A DNA stretch of 61,815 nucleotides from Pseudomonadota bacterium (GTDB lineage Bacteria; Pseudomonadota; Alphaproteobacteria; Rhizobiales; Methylopilaceae), in the NCBI GenBank assembly GCA_023430145.1, contig JAEZCD010000210.1, positions 1 to 61,815 on the forward strand, in the 5' to 3' direction. The notes under the pieces were generated by a model. The model did no database searches and was not told where the DNA came from. It worked only from the letters and a program-made list of their open reading frames with translations. The position numbers and the translations under genes were made by a program. Shown in pieces: positions 32,515 through 41,027 of this stretch. Position 1 is the first letter of the stretch, and every line of letters starts with the position of its first letter.

Positions 32515-34245
32515 TCAGGCATGCAGGTCGTTCCGCTTGGTCACGAACGGCTTGGCGATCAGGAGGATCGCGATCGAGAACACGATCTGGAACACCGCCA
32601 AGGCAGAGATTTCGCGGAACTGGCCATTCTGCTGCAGGTCGTACATCACCACCGAGATAACCTCCAGCCCCGGCGAATAGAGAAGCACCGAGGCGCTCAG
32701 CTCCCGCGAGAAGGCGAGGAAGAGCAGGATCCAGCCGGCGATGATGCCGGGCTTCAGGAGCGGCAGCGTCACCCGGGCGAAGGTCTGCAGCCAGTTGGCG
32801 CCGCAGGACAGCGAGGATTCCTCTAGCTCGGGATGGATCTGCACGAGCGTCGCCGAGGTCGAGCGCACGCCGATCGGCAGATAGCGCGTGAAATAGGCGA
32901 TGAACATGATCCAGATCGTGCCGTAGAGCACGAGCGGCGGGTTGATCCAGACCTCGAGCATGGCGAAGGCGAGGACGACACCGGGGATGCCGAGCGGCAG
33001 CATGCTGAGATAGTCGAGCAGGTGCCGGCCGGGCAGCTTCGTGCGCAACGACAGGAACGAGACCAGGGCGCAGAACAGGATCGTCACCGTGGCACCGACC
33101 ACGGCGAGGAACAGGCTGTTGAGAATCGCCCGCTGCGTCAGCGGATACTCGAAGAACACCCAGCGGTAGTTCTCGAGCGTGAACTGCTCCCAGCGGAAGT
33201 CGGAGGTCCAGATGGTGCGGATCGAGCTGACGAAGATGGTCGAGAACGGCAGCACCACGGCCAGCATCAGATAGGTCGTGCAGATCGCGAACAGTACCCA
33301 GCGGAAGGCGCCGAGCTTCATCCGTCGCGGCTGCGAGCTCTTGCCGGCGACCGTCGTGAACGAGCGGCCGCGCAGGATCCGGCGCTGCAGGAAGAGCCCG
33401 ACGAGGGCGATCGCGAGCAGCGTCACCGAGAGCGCCGCGCCGAGCCCGCGCTGCGGCGGATAGAAGGTCTGCGCCGAGACGATGCTGGTCGTCAGCACGC
33501 GGATGCGGTTCGGCGTGCCGAGCACGGCGGGGACGCCGAACTGCTCGGCGGCGAGCACGAAGACGACGAGGGAGCCGGCGAGGATGGCCGGCAGCACCAG
33601 CGGCAGCGTCACCCGCGTCGTCGTCCGCCAGGTGCCGGCGCCGGAGGCCAGCGACGCCTCCTCGAGGCTCGGATCCATCGAGCGCAGCGCGCCGGCCACC
33701 ATCAGGAAGATGAACGGCACCTCGTAGAGGCCGATGACGAAGATGATGCCCCAGATCGAGTAGATGTTGATCAGCACGGCGTCGCCGCCGACGAGCCAGC
33801 GCCAGCCCTGGTTGACCAGGCCGACCTCCGGGCTGCCGAGCAGCACCCAGGCGAGCGCGCCGATGAAGGAGCTGGTGATGAACGGCACGATCGAGGCGAT
33901 CGCCGTGAAGGTGCGGCCGGGCATGTCGGTGCGCACCACCGCCCAGGCGAGGATAGTGCCGACGACGGCCGCCATCAGGGCCGAGCCGACGGCGATGATG
34001 ACGGTGTTGACGATCGCGGCGAGGTTGCGCGCGTTCGCATACGCCTGCTGGTACCAGACGAGCGAGAAGTTGCCTTCCTTGTCCCGGAACGACAGCTCGA
34101 GCAGGATCAGTCCGGGATAGACGATGAGGAAGACGAGCACGACCAGCACCAGACCGTGCACGTAGAGAAGCGGATCCCGGAACGAATAGGCCCGGGTCCG
34201 CTTCTGCGCGAGCGGGGCGGCGAGACTGTCGCTGGCGGCGGCCAT
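32515..34245 (-). CDS. ABC transporter permease, fused double domain (ferric iron/AfuB type)
   Basis: 576 residues with about twelve membrane helices, two permease domains in one chain. Each has an EAA loop: EEASLASGAGTWRTTTRVTLP (first half) and EESSLSCGANWLQTFARVTLP (second half), which contact the ATPase. The fold is that of FbpB/AfuB and related 2-aminoethylphosphonate or thiamine permeases. It is downstream of the two binding proteins but has no ATPase gene in the arm; the only one in the locus is at 39885-40967. Confidence 0.93.
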   Translation of the reverse strand: MAAASDSLAAPLAQKRTRAYSFRDPLLYVHGLVLVVLVFLIVYPGLILLELSFRDKEGNFSLVWYQQAYANARNLAAIVNTVIIAVGSALMAAVVGTILAWAVVRTDMPGRTFTAIASIVPFITSSFIGALAWVLLGSPEVGLVNQGWRWLVGGDAVLINIYSIWGIIFVIGLYEVPFIFLMVAGALRSMDPSLEEASLASGAGTWRTTTRVTLPLVLPAILAGSLVVFVLAAEQFGVPAVLGTPNRIRVLTTSIVSAQTFYPPQRGLGAALSVTLLAIALVGLFLQRRILRGRSFTTVAGKSSQPRRMKLGAFRWVLFAICTTYLMLAVVLPFSTIFVSSIRTIWTSDFRWEQFTLENYRWVFFEYPLTQRAILNSLFLAVVGATVTILFCALVSFLSLRTKLPGRHLLDYLSMLPLGIPGVVLAFAMLEVWINPPLVLYGTIWIMFIAYFTRYLPIGVRSTSATLVQIHPELEESSLSCGANWLQTFARVTLPLLKPGIIAGWILLFLAFSRELSASVLLYSPGLEVISVVMYDLQQNGQFREISALAVFQIVFSIAILLIAKPFVTKRNDLHA

Positions 34246-34286
34246 CGGCTTCTGGTCGATCCCGGCTCTGCGCTAACGCCCGGCTC

Positions 34287-35330
34287 TTACTTGAAGAGCT
34301 CGGTGTATTCCTGGGTGAGCTGCTCGGTCATGGCGAGCTCCTTCTCGAGGTCGGCGGGCGAGCTCGCCAGCGGCTTCACCTCGCTGAGCGGCATGGCACC
34401 GGTGCCGGTGTCCTTCCAGGGCATGCCTTTTCGCAGCGAGGGCGCGAAATACTTGGCGTCGAGCAGCGCCTGCGCCTTCTCGGAGAGCACGAAGTCGAGG
34501 AACTTCTTGCCGACTTCCGGATTGGGCGACTTTGCCGGGATGAAGATCACCGTCGTCAGCATCGGCGCGCCGACGGCCGGGATGACGATCCGCAGCTTGC
34601 CGCCCTTGGCGATCGCCCGCTGCGTGTGACCCTGGGTGACCATCGCCGCCACCTGCCGCTCGCCGCTGACGAGCGTGCTCGACACCTCGGCGCCGCCGGT
34701 CTTGATGAGCACGTTCTGGTCGGCGAGCTTCTGCAGGAACTCCTTGCCGTAGGTGGCGCGCATCGCGGCGTACCAGTGCAGCGCCGCATTGGCCGACGCA
34801 GCATCGGTCATGACGAGCTTGCCCTTCCACTTCGGATCGAGCAGGTCGGTCCAGGTCTTCGGTGCGTCCTCCGCCTTCACCAGCTCGGTGTTGTAGGCCA
34901 TCACGGACGGCTCGCCCTGCATCGGGCCGAAGTAGTCTGGCAACACGAATTCTGCGGGATATTGCTTGTACTCCGGGCTCGCATACTTCATCAGCAGCCC
35001 TTCATCCGCCCATTTCTTGACGAGCGTCGGGTTGGTCAGGCACATGACGGAAGCGCGGACCTGGTTCGCCTTCACCTCCTGCTCGTACTTCTGCGCGACA
35101 TTGGCGGATCCGGCGCGAAAATACTCCATGGCGCCGCCACCGCCATCGGTGAACAGCTTGCACAGATCGTTGGTCGGCTCGACCGCCAGCGCGCTGTAGA
35201 AGGCGACCTTCTCCTGCGCCAGCAGCGCCTCGGGCCACAGCCCGCCGATCGCCAGGGCGCCGAAGCCGGCGCCGGCACCCTTCAGCACGTCGCGGCGCGA
35301 AGCTCCGCCAGTTCCGAATCCGTCAGTCAT
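34287..35330 (-). CDS. ABC transporter substrate-binding protein, Tat-exported (copy A)
   Basis: 347 residues from ATG 35330, with GGGAGGAA upstream. The N-terminus has a twin-arginine signal (ASRRDVLKGAGAGFGALAIGG) ending near LLAQ. The mature protein belongs to the extracellular family 1/ferric iron group: VAFYSALAVEPTNDLCKLF, LTNPTLVKKWADEGLL, YGPMQGEP-like and TKTGGAEVSSTLVSGERQ. It binds substrate in the periplasm and delivers it to the permease that follows after about 40 bases. It closely resembles the neighbour at 35628-36671 and is a tandem duplicate. Confidence 0.93.
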   Translation of the reverse strand: MTDGFGTGGASRRDVLKGAGAGFGALAIGGLWPEALLAQEKVAFYSALAVEPTNDLCKLFTDGGGGAMEYFRAGSANVAQKYEQEVKANQVRASVMCLTNPTLVKKWADEGLLMKYASPEYKQYPAEFVLPDYFGPMQGEPSVMAYNTELVKAEDAPKTWTDLLDPKWKGKLVMTDAASANAALHWYAAMRATYGKEFLQKLADQNVLIKTGGAEVSSTLVSGERQVAAMVTQGHTQRAIAKGGKLRIVIPAVGAPMLTTVIFIPAKSPNPEVGKKFLDFVLSEKAQALLDAKYFAPSLRKGMPWKDTGTGAMPLSEVKPLASSPADLEKELAMTEQLTQEYTELFK

Positions 35331-35568
35331 TTCGGTTCCTCCCTCGACAGCTTCGCGCATTTTCCACCAGAACGACGTGCGACCATGTCGGATGTGCGAC
35401 ATTCGAAATGGTCACGGCGCCCCGCCGTCGCTCTGAGCGCAGCTTGATCGTCGCTTTTGCCCATCCGAAAGATACACGGGGCCGCTCGAATGGCAAAAGG
35501 CTCTACGACGATAATCGATACGGTCCGTCGGCACGAGAGGGGAGTGGGCGCGGCACCGGGAGGCGCGC

Positions 35569-35597
35569 CGACGGCCGCGTGAGGCACGCGGCCGTCG
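35569..35597. other. 13-bp GC-rich hairpin between the two binding-protein genes
   Basis: CGACGGCCGCGTG (35569-35581), loop AGG, CACGCGGCCGTCG (35585-35597): perfect stem, 31 bases after the copy B stop in the transcription direction. No T run follows on the minus strand, so it is more likely an mRNA-stabilising or attenuating hairpin than a complete terminator. It would keep the binding protein message more abundant than the permease message. Confidence 0.55.
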
Positions 35598-35627
35598 TCG
35601 ATCGACCGCCGGGGCGGCTTCGGAGCC

Positions 35628-36671
35628 TCACTTGAACAGGTCGTTGTACTCGGTGAGCAGCTCCTCGGTCATGGCGAGCTCCTTCTCGAGGTCCTCCGGC
35701 GAGCTCGCGATCGGCTTCACCTCGCTGAGCGGCTTGGCGCCGGTGCCGGTTTCGTTCCACGGCATGCCCTTGCGCAGCGAGGTGCTGAAGTGCTTGCCGT
35801 CCAGCATCTGCTGCGCTTCCTGGCTCAGCACGAAGTCGAGGAACTTCTTGCCGACCTCGGGATTGGGCGCCTTGGCGGGGATGAAGATCACCGTGTAGAG
35901 CATCGGTGCGCCCTCGGGCGGGATGACGATGCGCAGCTTGCCGCCGGCGGCGATCGCCCGCTGCGTATGGCCCTGCGTGATCATCGCGGCGGCCTGGCGC
36001 TCGCCGCTGACGAGCGTCGCGCCGACCTCGGCGCCGCCGGTCTTGATCAGCACGTTCTGGTCGGCGAGCTTCTGCAGGAACTCCTTGCCGTAGGTGGCGC
36101 GCATCGCCGCGAACCAGTGCAGGGCCGAGTTGCTCGAGGCGGCATCGGTCAGCACCAGCTTGTTCTTCCACTTCGGATCGACCAGGTCGGTCCAAGTCTT
36201 CGGCGCGTCCTCGGCCTTCACGATCTCGGTATTGTAGGCCATCACATGCGGCTCGCCGTGCATCGGGCCGTAGTAGTTCTCGAGGACGAACTCCGCCGGG
36301 TATTCCTTGAACTGTGGGCTCGCATACTGCAGGAGCAGCCCGTCCTTCGCCCATTTCCTGGCAAGCGTCGGGTTGGTGAGGCCGACGACCGAGGCACGAA
36401 CCTGGTTGGCCTTGACTTCCTGCTCGATCTTCTGCGCGAGATTGTTCGACCCGGCGCGGAAATATTCCATCGGAGTGCCGGTCTTCTCAGTGAACATCTT
36501 GCAGAGGTCGTTGGTCGGCTCGACGGCGCTGCCGCTGTAGAAGGCGACCTTCTCCTGCGCCAGCAGCATCTCGGGCCAAAGCCCGGCCGTGGCCGCCACG
36601 CCGAGCCCGACGCCGGCTCCCTTCAGGATGCCGCGGCGCGAAACGTGGCCCAATTCGGATTGGTCTCTCAT
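35628..36671 (-). CDS. ABC transporter substrate-binding protein, Tat-exported (copy B)
   Basis: 347 residues from ATG 36671, preceded by GAGGAGGAACG. A twin-arginine signal (SRRGILKGAGVGLGVAA) leads to a mature domain of the family 1 binding-protein fold. It shares most residues with copy A, for example WTDLVDPKWK, LHWFAAMRATYGKEFLQKLADQNVLIKTGG and the C-terminal KELAMTEELLTEYNDLFK. Differences are clustered near the binding cleft (GGGGAMEYF versus KTGTPMEYF; AVGAPMLTTV versus PEGAPMLYTV). This suggests related but not identical ligands. First gene of the minus arm. Confidence 0.93.
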   Translation of the reverse strand: MRDQSELGHVSRRGILKGAGVGLGVAATAGLWPEMLLAQEKVAFYSGSAVEPTNDLCKMFTEKTGTPMEYFRAGSNNLAQKIEQEVKANQVRASVVGLTNPTLARKWAKDGLLLQYASPQFKEYPAEFVLENYYGPMHGEPHVMAYNTEIVKAEDAPKTWTDLVDPKWKNKLVLTDAASSNSALHWFAAMRATYGKEFLQKLADQNVLIKTGGAEVGATLVSGERQAAAMITQGHTQRAIAAGGKLRIVIPPEGAPMLYTVIFIPAKAPNPEVGKKFLDFVLSQEAQQMLDGKHFSTSLRKGMPWNETGTGAKPLSEVKPIASSPEDLEKELAMTEELLTEYNDLFK

Positions 36672-37053
36672 CAGGCGTTCCTCCTCGAACTTCTTGTTGT
36701 GTGTCTCCGTCCCCTGCGGGGTACGGCCAAGTTCGTTCCTGTGTCCGGCCTTTCAACCGCTCGCCCGATTGGGCGCCGGTTTCTCACGTCGATCCGTTTT
36801 CCTCCTTCCGCTTCGGATTGCGCAAGCACAACCCTGTGGTGTCATTCCATCCAATTCAGCAAGCGATGTACAAGCCTAGTCTATCCGCGACGCCAGTTCG
36901 ATAGGGTCGCCGCATAATATTCAATAATCACAATCTGCGGAGGCCGGGCCGCTTCCCGGCGGGGCGCAACCAATCGAGGGCGGCGGTCGGAATTTGGGCT
37001 TGCGAAGCGCATTCTTTCGCGAGAAAGGTGCGCAAAAGGGGAGGCGTCCAGAA
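36672..37053. promoter_or_regulatory. divergent intergenic region of the ABC/catabolic locus
   Basis: 382 bases between the outward-facing starts at 36671 and 37054, thus holding the promoters for both arms. It is less GC-rich than its surroundings, most of all at 36903-36935 (CATAATATTCAATAATCACAATC). ATGTACAA at about 36866 contains the palindrome TGTACA, a possible GntR- or LysR-type half site, but evidence is weak. No regulator gene is adjacent. A strong ribosome binding sequence (AAGGGGAGG) precedes the plus-arm start. Confidence 0.5.
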
Positions 37054-37980
37054 ATGCTGGATATCGTATCGGCCACGCCCGTGAAGGGTGAGGAGCATTG
37101 GACCAGGAAGGGCGACGAGGTCGACCTCTTCCTGTGGGAGAAGCGCTCGGTCGCCGAGGGTGCCCCGGTCGGCACCATCCTGTTCGTGCACGGCTCGTCG
37201 ATGGCCTCGCAGCCGACCTTCGACCTGCAGGTCCCGGGACGCGACGATTCTTCGGCCATGGATTGGTTCGCGCGCCGCGGCTTCGACACCTGGTGCGTCG
37301 ACATGGAGGGCTACGGCCGCTCGACCAAGACGCGCGACGTCCTCTGCGACATCGCCGAGGGGGCCCGCGACCTCGAGGTGGCGAGCGACTACATCGAGAA
37401 GCTCCGCAGTCCCGGGCCGATGCTCGTCTACGGCATTTCCTCGGGGGCGCTGCGCGCCGCGGCCTTCGCCGAGCAGCATCCCGAGCGCGTCGCCCGGCTC
37501 GCCCTCGACGCCTTCGTCTGGACGGGCGAGGGCAGCCCGACGCTGGCCGAGCGGCGCAAGAAGCTGCCGGGCATGCGCGGCAAGAACCGGCGGCCGATCG
37601 ACCGCGCATTCGTCCACTCGATCTTCAACCGCGACCATCCGGGTACCGGCGACGAGGCGACCATCGAGGCCTTCGCGGACGCCATCCTGGCGCTCGACGA
37701 TTCGGTGCCGATCGGCACCTATGTCGACATGTGCGAGAACCTGCCGGTGAACGATCCGCGCCGCATCGAGGCGCCGACCATCATCATGCGCGGCCAGTAC
37801 GACGGCATCGCCGGCTTCGACGACCTGCTCGAGTTCTTCAAGCTCCTGCCGAACCCGGACAAGCAGTTCGCCGTTATGCCCGGCATCGCCCATGCCAGCC
37901 TGCAGCAGAAGAACTACGCCATCGTCTATCACATCCTCTTGTCGTTCTTCACGCAGCCGGAGCCGATCTACCGCGGCTGA
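37054..37980 (+). CDS. alpha/beta hydrolase of the plus arm
   Basis: 308 residues from ATG 37054, with AAGGGGAGG 12 bases upstream; an in-frame extension to 36994 lacks such a site. Alpha/beta hydrolase landmarks: TILFVHGSSM (oxyanion), WCVDMEGYGRSTKT, nucleophile elbow YGISSGALRA (first Ser of SSG in GISSG), acid Asp in RGQYDGIAGFDD, and GIAHAS with the catalytic His. No signal peptide, hence cytosolic. Substrate unknown; esters, carboxylic acid derivatives or lactones are possible. As the first gene of an ABC uptake operon it probably hydrolyses the imported compound. Confidence 0.88.
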   Translation: MLDIVSATPVKGEEHWTRKGDEVDLFLWEKRSVAEGAPVGTILFVHGSSMASQPTFDLQVPGRDDSSAMDWFARRGFDTWCVDMEGYGRSTKTRDVLCDIAEGARDLEVASDYIEKLRSPGPMLVYGISSGALRAAAFAEQHPERVARLALDAFVWTGEGSPTLAERRKKLPGMRGKNRRPIDRAFVHSIFNRDHPGTGDEATIEAFADAILALDDSVPIGTYVDMCENLPVNDPRRIEAPTIIMRGQYDGIAGFDDLLEFFKLLPNPDKQFAVMPGIAHASLQQKNYAIVYHILLSFFTQPEPIYRG

Positions 37981-38050
37981 CACGCACGACATCATCGAAG
38001 GGCCGCCAAGAGCCCGCCGCACGACAAACAGGACTCTTGGAGGAAGACGC

Positions 38051-38098
38051 ATGATCATCGCCCGCCCTGGCATCGTACAGCCCGCGCCCTCGGCTTGA
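38051..38098 (+). CDS. possible 15-residue leader peptide
   Basis: ATG 38051 to TGA 38096-38098 encodes MIIARPGIVQPAPSA. A good ribosome binding site (TTGGAGGAAG) lies six to fifteen bases upstream, better than many real genes in this window. It lies between the hydrolase stop and the permease start. It could be a translated leader that controls the transporter genes, or a chance small frame. The two Pro codons and one rare-tract feature are not diagnostic. Confidence 0.35.
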   Translation: MIIARPGIVQPAPSA

Positions 38099-38130
38099 GC
38101 GCAGCGCTGCACCCCGGAGGACGAAGCTAG

Positions 38131-39885
38131 ATGGTCGTCGCCTCGCATGATGCGGGCCTCGCGGTAGCCGGCGAATACGCCGAGCGGTCGCGGTGGCTCC
38201 GCGTCGACGTCATCGTCATGGGCGCCGCCGTGCTGGCGCTGATGATCCTCGTCGTCTTCCCCATCCTGTCGCTCTTGATCGCCAGCGTCTGGGAGGATGG
38301 GCGGCCGACGCTGCAGCATTTCCACGACGTGCTGACCGAGCCGCTGTTCCTGCGGCCGCTCTACAACTCGCTGATCCTCGGCCTTTCGACGGCGATCCTC
38401 AGCGTCAGCGTCGGCGTGCCGCTCGCCTGGGCGGTGAGCCGCACCAATGTGCCGGGCAAGGGCTTCATCAAGTTCACCGCCACGGCCTCCTACCTGTCGC
38501 CGGCGTTCCTGACGGCCATCGCCTACGTCAACCTGTTCAGCCCCAATGCCGGCCTCGTCAACACGCTCGTCCGCGACGTGCTCGGCATGCCCTGGGCGAC
38601 CTTCAACATCTTCTCTATGACCGGCCTCGTCATCGTCACCTCGCTCGGCACCTTCCCTTACGTCTACCTGCTCGCCGTCAGCGCTCTGCAGTCCGTCGAC
38701 GCCTCCTACGAGGAGGCGGCGCAGATCCTCGGCGCCGGAAAATTCCGCACCGCGCTCGCCATCACCGGCCCGCTCGTCGCCCCGGCGATCCTGTCCGGCG
38801 CGCTGCTCTCCTTCGTGCACGCCATCGCGCTGTTCGGCTCCCAGGCGATCATCGGCCTGCCCGGCCGCGTCGTGACGCTGCCGACCCGGCTCTATTCGCT
38901 GTTCGACTATCCGCCGCAATACGGGCTCGCCTCGGCGCTGTCGCTGGTGTTCGTGCTGATCACCGTCGTCGCGCTCTATCTGCAGCGCAGCTTCCTCGCC
39001 CGCCGGTCCTACATCACGCTCGGCGGCAAGGGCGCACGGCCGCAGCTCGTCGACCTCGGGCCGATGCGCTGGGTGCTGTTCGCCTTCTGCGTGGTGGTCT
39101 TCTGGTTCGCCATCGCGATGCCCTATGCGACGCTGATCGCGGTGTCGTTCTCGAAGTCCTGGGGCCTCTCCTTCTGGCAGAACCTCACGCTCGACCACTA
39201 CAAGTTCATCCTCTTCGACTACGCCATCACGCGCCGCGCCATCGTCAACGGGCTCGGCCTCGCGATCGTCGCCGCGACGGTGACGGTGATCCTCGGTGCG
39301 CTGCTCAGCTGGATCGACCTGCGCACCAAGGCCCCGGGCCGCAAGATCCTCGACTACATCGCCCTCGTGCCGCTCGGCCTGCCGGGCATCGTCATGGCGA
39401 TCGCGCTGATCCAGTTCTGGCTCGCCATGCCGATCGCGCTCTACGGGACGCTGATCATCCTGTTGCTCGCCTATGTCGGCCGCTACATCCCGCTCGGGGT
39501 GCGCGCCGCCAACACCTCGCTGCAACAGATCGATCCCTCGCTCGAGGAGAGCGCCCGCATCCTCGGCGCCTCTTGGTGGCAGACGCTGCGCGAGGTGACG
39601 CTGCCCCTGATGCGGCCCGGCCTGTTCGCCGGCTGGGTGCTCGTCTTCGTGCCGGTGATCCAGGAGCTGAGCGCCTCGATCCTGCTCTTCAGCTCGGGCT
39701 CGATCACCATCGCGGTGGCGATCTACAATCTCTACGAGACCGGCTACACCGAGCCGACGGCGGCCCTGTCCCTCGTCTCGATGGTGATCATCGGCCTCGC
39801 CATCTGGATCACCGCCAAGCTCGGCGGCACCAAGGCCATCGGCGGCGGCCAGACGCAGACCTCACCAGGAGTAGGAGCTGCCTGA
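38131..39885 (+). CDS. ABC transporter permease, fused double domain (plus arm)
   Basis: 584 residues, GGAGGACGAAGCT before ATG 38131. Around twelve helices form two permease domains with EAA loops EEAAQILGAGKFRTALAITGP and EESARILGASWWQTLREVTLP. It is homologous to the minus-arm permease at 32515-34245 but clearly diverged. The stop overlaps the ATPase start (TGATG). It forms the channel of a binding-protein-dependent importer together with the ATPase and probably the binding protein at 41028. Confidence 0.93.
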   Translation: MVVASHDAGLAVAGEYAERSRWLRVDVIVMGAAVLALMILVVFPILSLLIASVWEDGRPTLQHFHDVLTEPLFLRPLYNSLILGLSTAILSVSVGVPLAWAVSRTNVPGKGFIKFTATASYLSPAFLTAIAYVNLFSPNAGLVNTLVRDVLGMPWATFNIFSMTGLVIVTSLGTFPYVYLLAVSALQSVDASYEEAAQILGAGKFRTALAITGPLVAPAILSGALLSFVHAIALFGSQAIIGLPGRVVTLPTRLYSLFDYPPQYGLASALSLVFVLITVVALYLQRSFLARRSYITLGGKGARPQLVDLGPMRWVLFAFCVVVFWFAIAMPYATLIAVSFSKSWGLSFWQNLTLDHYKFILFDYAITRRAIVNGLGLAIVAATVTVILGALLSWIDLRTKAPGRKILDYIALVPLGLPGIVMAIALIQFWLAMPIALYGTLIILLLAYVGRYIPLGVRAANTSLQQIDPSLEESARILGASWWQTLREVTLPLMRPGLFAGWVLVFVPVIQELSASILLFSSGSITIAVAIYNLYETGYTEPTAALSLVSMVIIGLAIWITAKLGGTKAIGGGQTQTSPGVGAA

Positions 39886-40967
39886 TGAGCGGCATCGACA
39901 TCAAAGGCGTCACCAAGAGCTACGGCAACAACGCCAAGGAAGCGGCGTTGAGCGAGCTCGATCTCGACATCGCCGACAACCAGTTCGTTACGCTGCTCGG
40001 CCCGTCCGGCTGCGGCAAGACGACGACGCTGCGGCTGATCGCCGGCTACCTGAAGCCCGACACCGGGACGATCTCGGTCGACGGCCGCACCGTCTCCTCG
40101 CCGGCGGGCGTCGTCTCGCCGGAGAACCGCGGCATGGGCATGGTGTTCCAGAACTATGCCGTCTGGCCGCACAAGACGGTGTTCGAGAACGTCGTCTTCG
40201 GTCTCAAGATCCGCAAGGTGCCGACCGCCCAGGCGAAGGCGCAGGTCGACAAGACGCTCGCCCTCGTGAACCTCACCGGCCTCGAGGAGCGCTACCCGAA
40301 CCAGCTGTCCGGCGGCCAGCAGCAGCGCGTCGCGCTCGCCCGCAGCCTCGTCGTCGAGCCGAAGATCCTGCTGCTGGACGAGCCGCTCAGCAATCTCGAC
40401 GCCAAGCTGCGCGAGCACATGCGCAGCGAGCTGAAGAGCCTGCAGCGCCGCACGGGCATCACCTTCATCTACGTCACCCACGACCAGGCCGAGGCGCTCG
40501 CGCTCTCCGACAAGATCGCCGTGATGCATCTCGGCCGCCTGCAGCAGTTCGGCTCGCCGTTCGAGGTTTACAGCCGGCCGGCGAACCGCGTCGTCGCCGA
40601 CTTCATGGGCCTCGTGAACCTGATCCCGGCAACGGTGGCCGATCCGAAGGGGCAGATCGTACTCGCCGGCGAGACGCTGCGCCTGCCCTCGGCGCTCCCC
40701 GCGGGGGCGGCGGCCGGGGCGCCGGTCGAGGTCGCCGTGCGGCCGGAGAATATTCGGCTGAAGGAGGCGACCGAGCCGCGCAACGGCGGCTACCGCGCCC
40801 GCGTCGCCGACCGCACCTTCCTCGGCAACATCTCCGAATACTATGTCGACATCGAGAACGGCCCGAAGCTGCGCATCCAGACGCATCCGCTGCAGTCGTT
40901 CGCCGTCGGCGACCTCGTCTCGGTCGAGCTCGATCTCGACCAGTGCAGCGTCTTCGCCGCCCGCTGA
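39885..40967 (+). CDS. ABC transporter ATP-binding protein
   Basis: 360 residues from ATG 39885. Walker A GPSGCGKTT, Q-loop FQNYAVWPH, signature LSGGQQQRVALARSL, Walker B ILLLDEPLSNLD and the switch His in THDQAE are all present. The C-terminal part after residue about 240 (TVADPKGQIVLAGETLRLP, VRPENIRLKEA) forms the TOBE domains usual in ferric-iron, spermidine or maltose importers. Catalytic residues are intact. It is the only ATPase gene in the 29954-44214 locus and may serve both permeases. Confidence 0.95.
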   Translation: MSGIDIKGVTKSYGNNAKEAALSELDLDIADNQFVTLLGPSGCGKTTTLRLIAGYLKPDTGTISVDGRTVSSPAGVVSPENRGMGMVFQNYAVWPHKTVFENVVFGLKIRKVPTAQAKAQVDKTLALVNLTGLEERYPNQLSGGQQQRVALARSLVVEPKILLLDEPLSNLDAKLREHMRSELKSLQRRTGITFIYVTHDQAEALALSDKIAVMHLGRLQQFGSPFEVYSRPANRVVADFMGLVNLIPATVADPKGQIVLAGETLRLPSALPAGAAAGAPVEVAVRPENIRLKEATEPRNGGYRARVADRTFLGNISEYYVDIENGPKLRIQTHPLQSFAVGDLVSVELDLDQCSVFAAR

Positions 40968-41027
40968 GGTGCGACGGAGACACGTCGAAGAGAAAGCCCC
41001 GCGAAGGGCGATGTAGGAGGAACACGC

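Noticed and set aside
36855..36880. GntR/LysR-type binding site in the divergent gap
   Set aside because: TGTACA is only a six-base palindrome; no longer symmetric match was found, so no operator is claimed.
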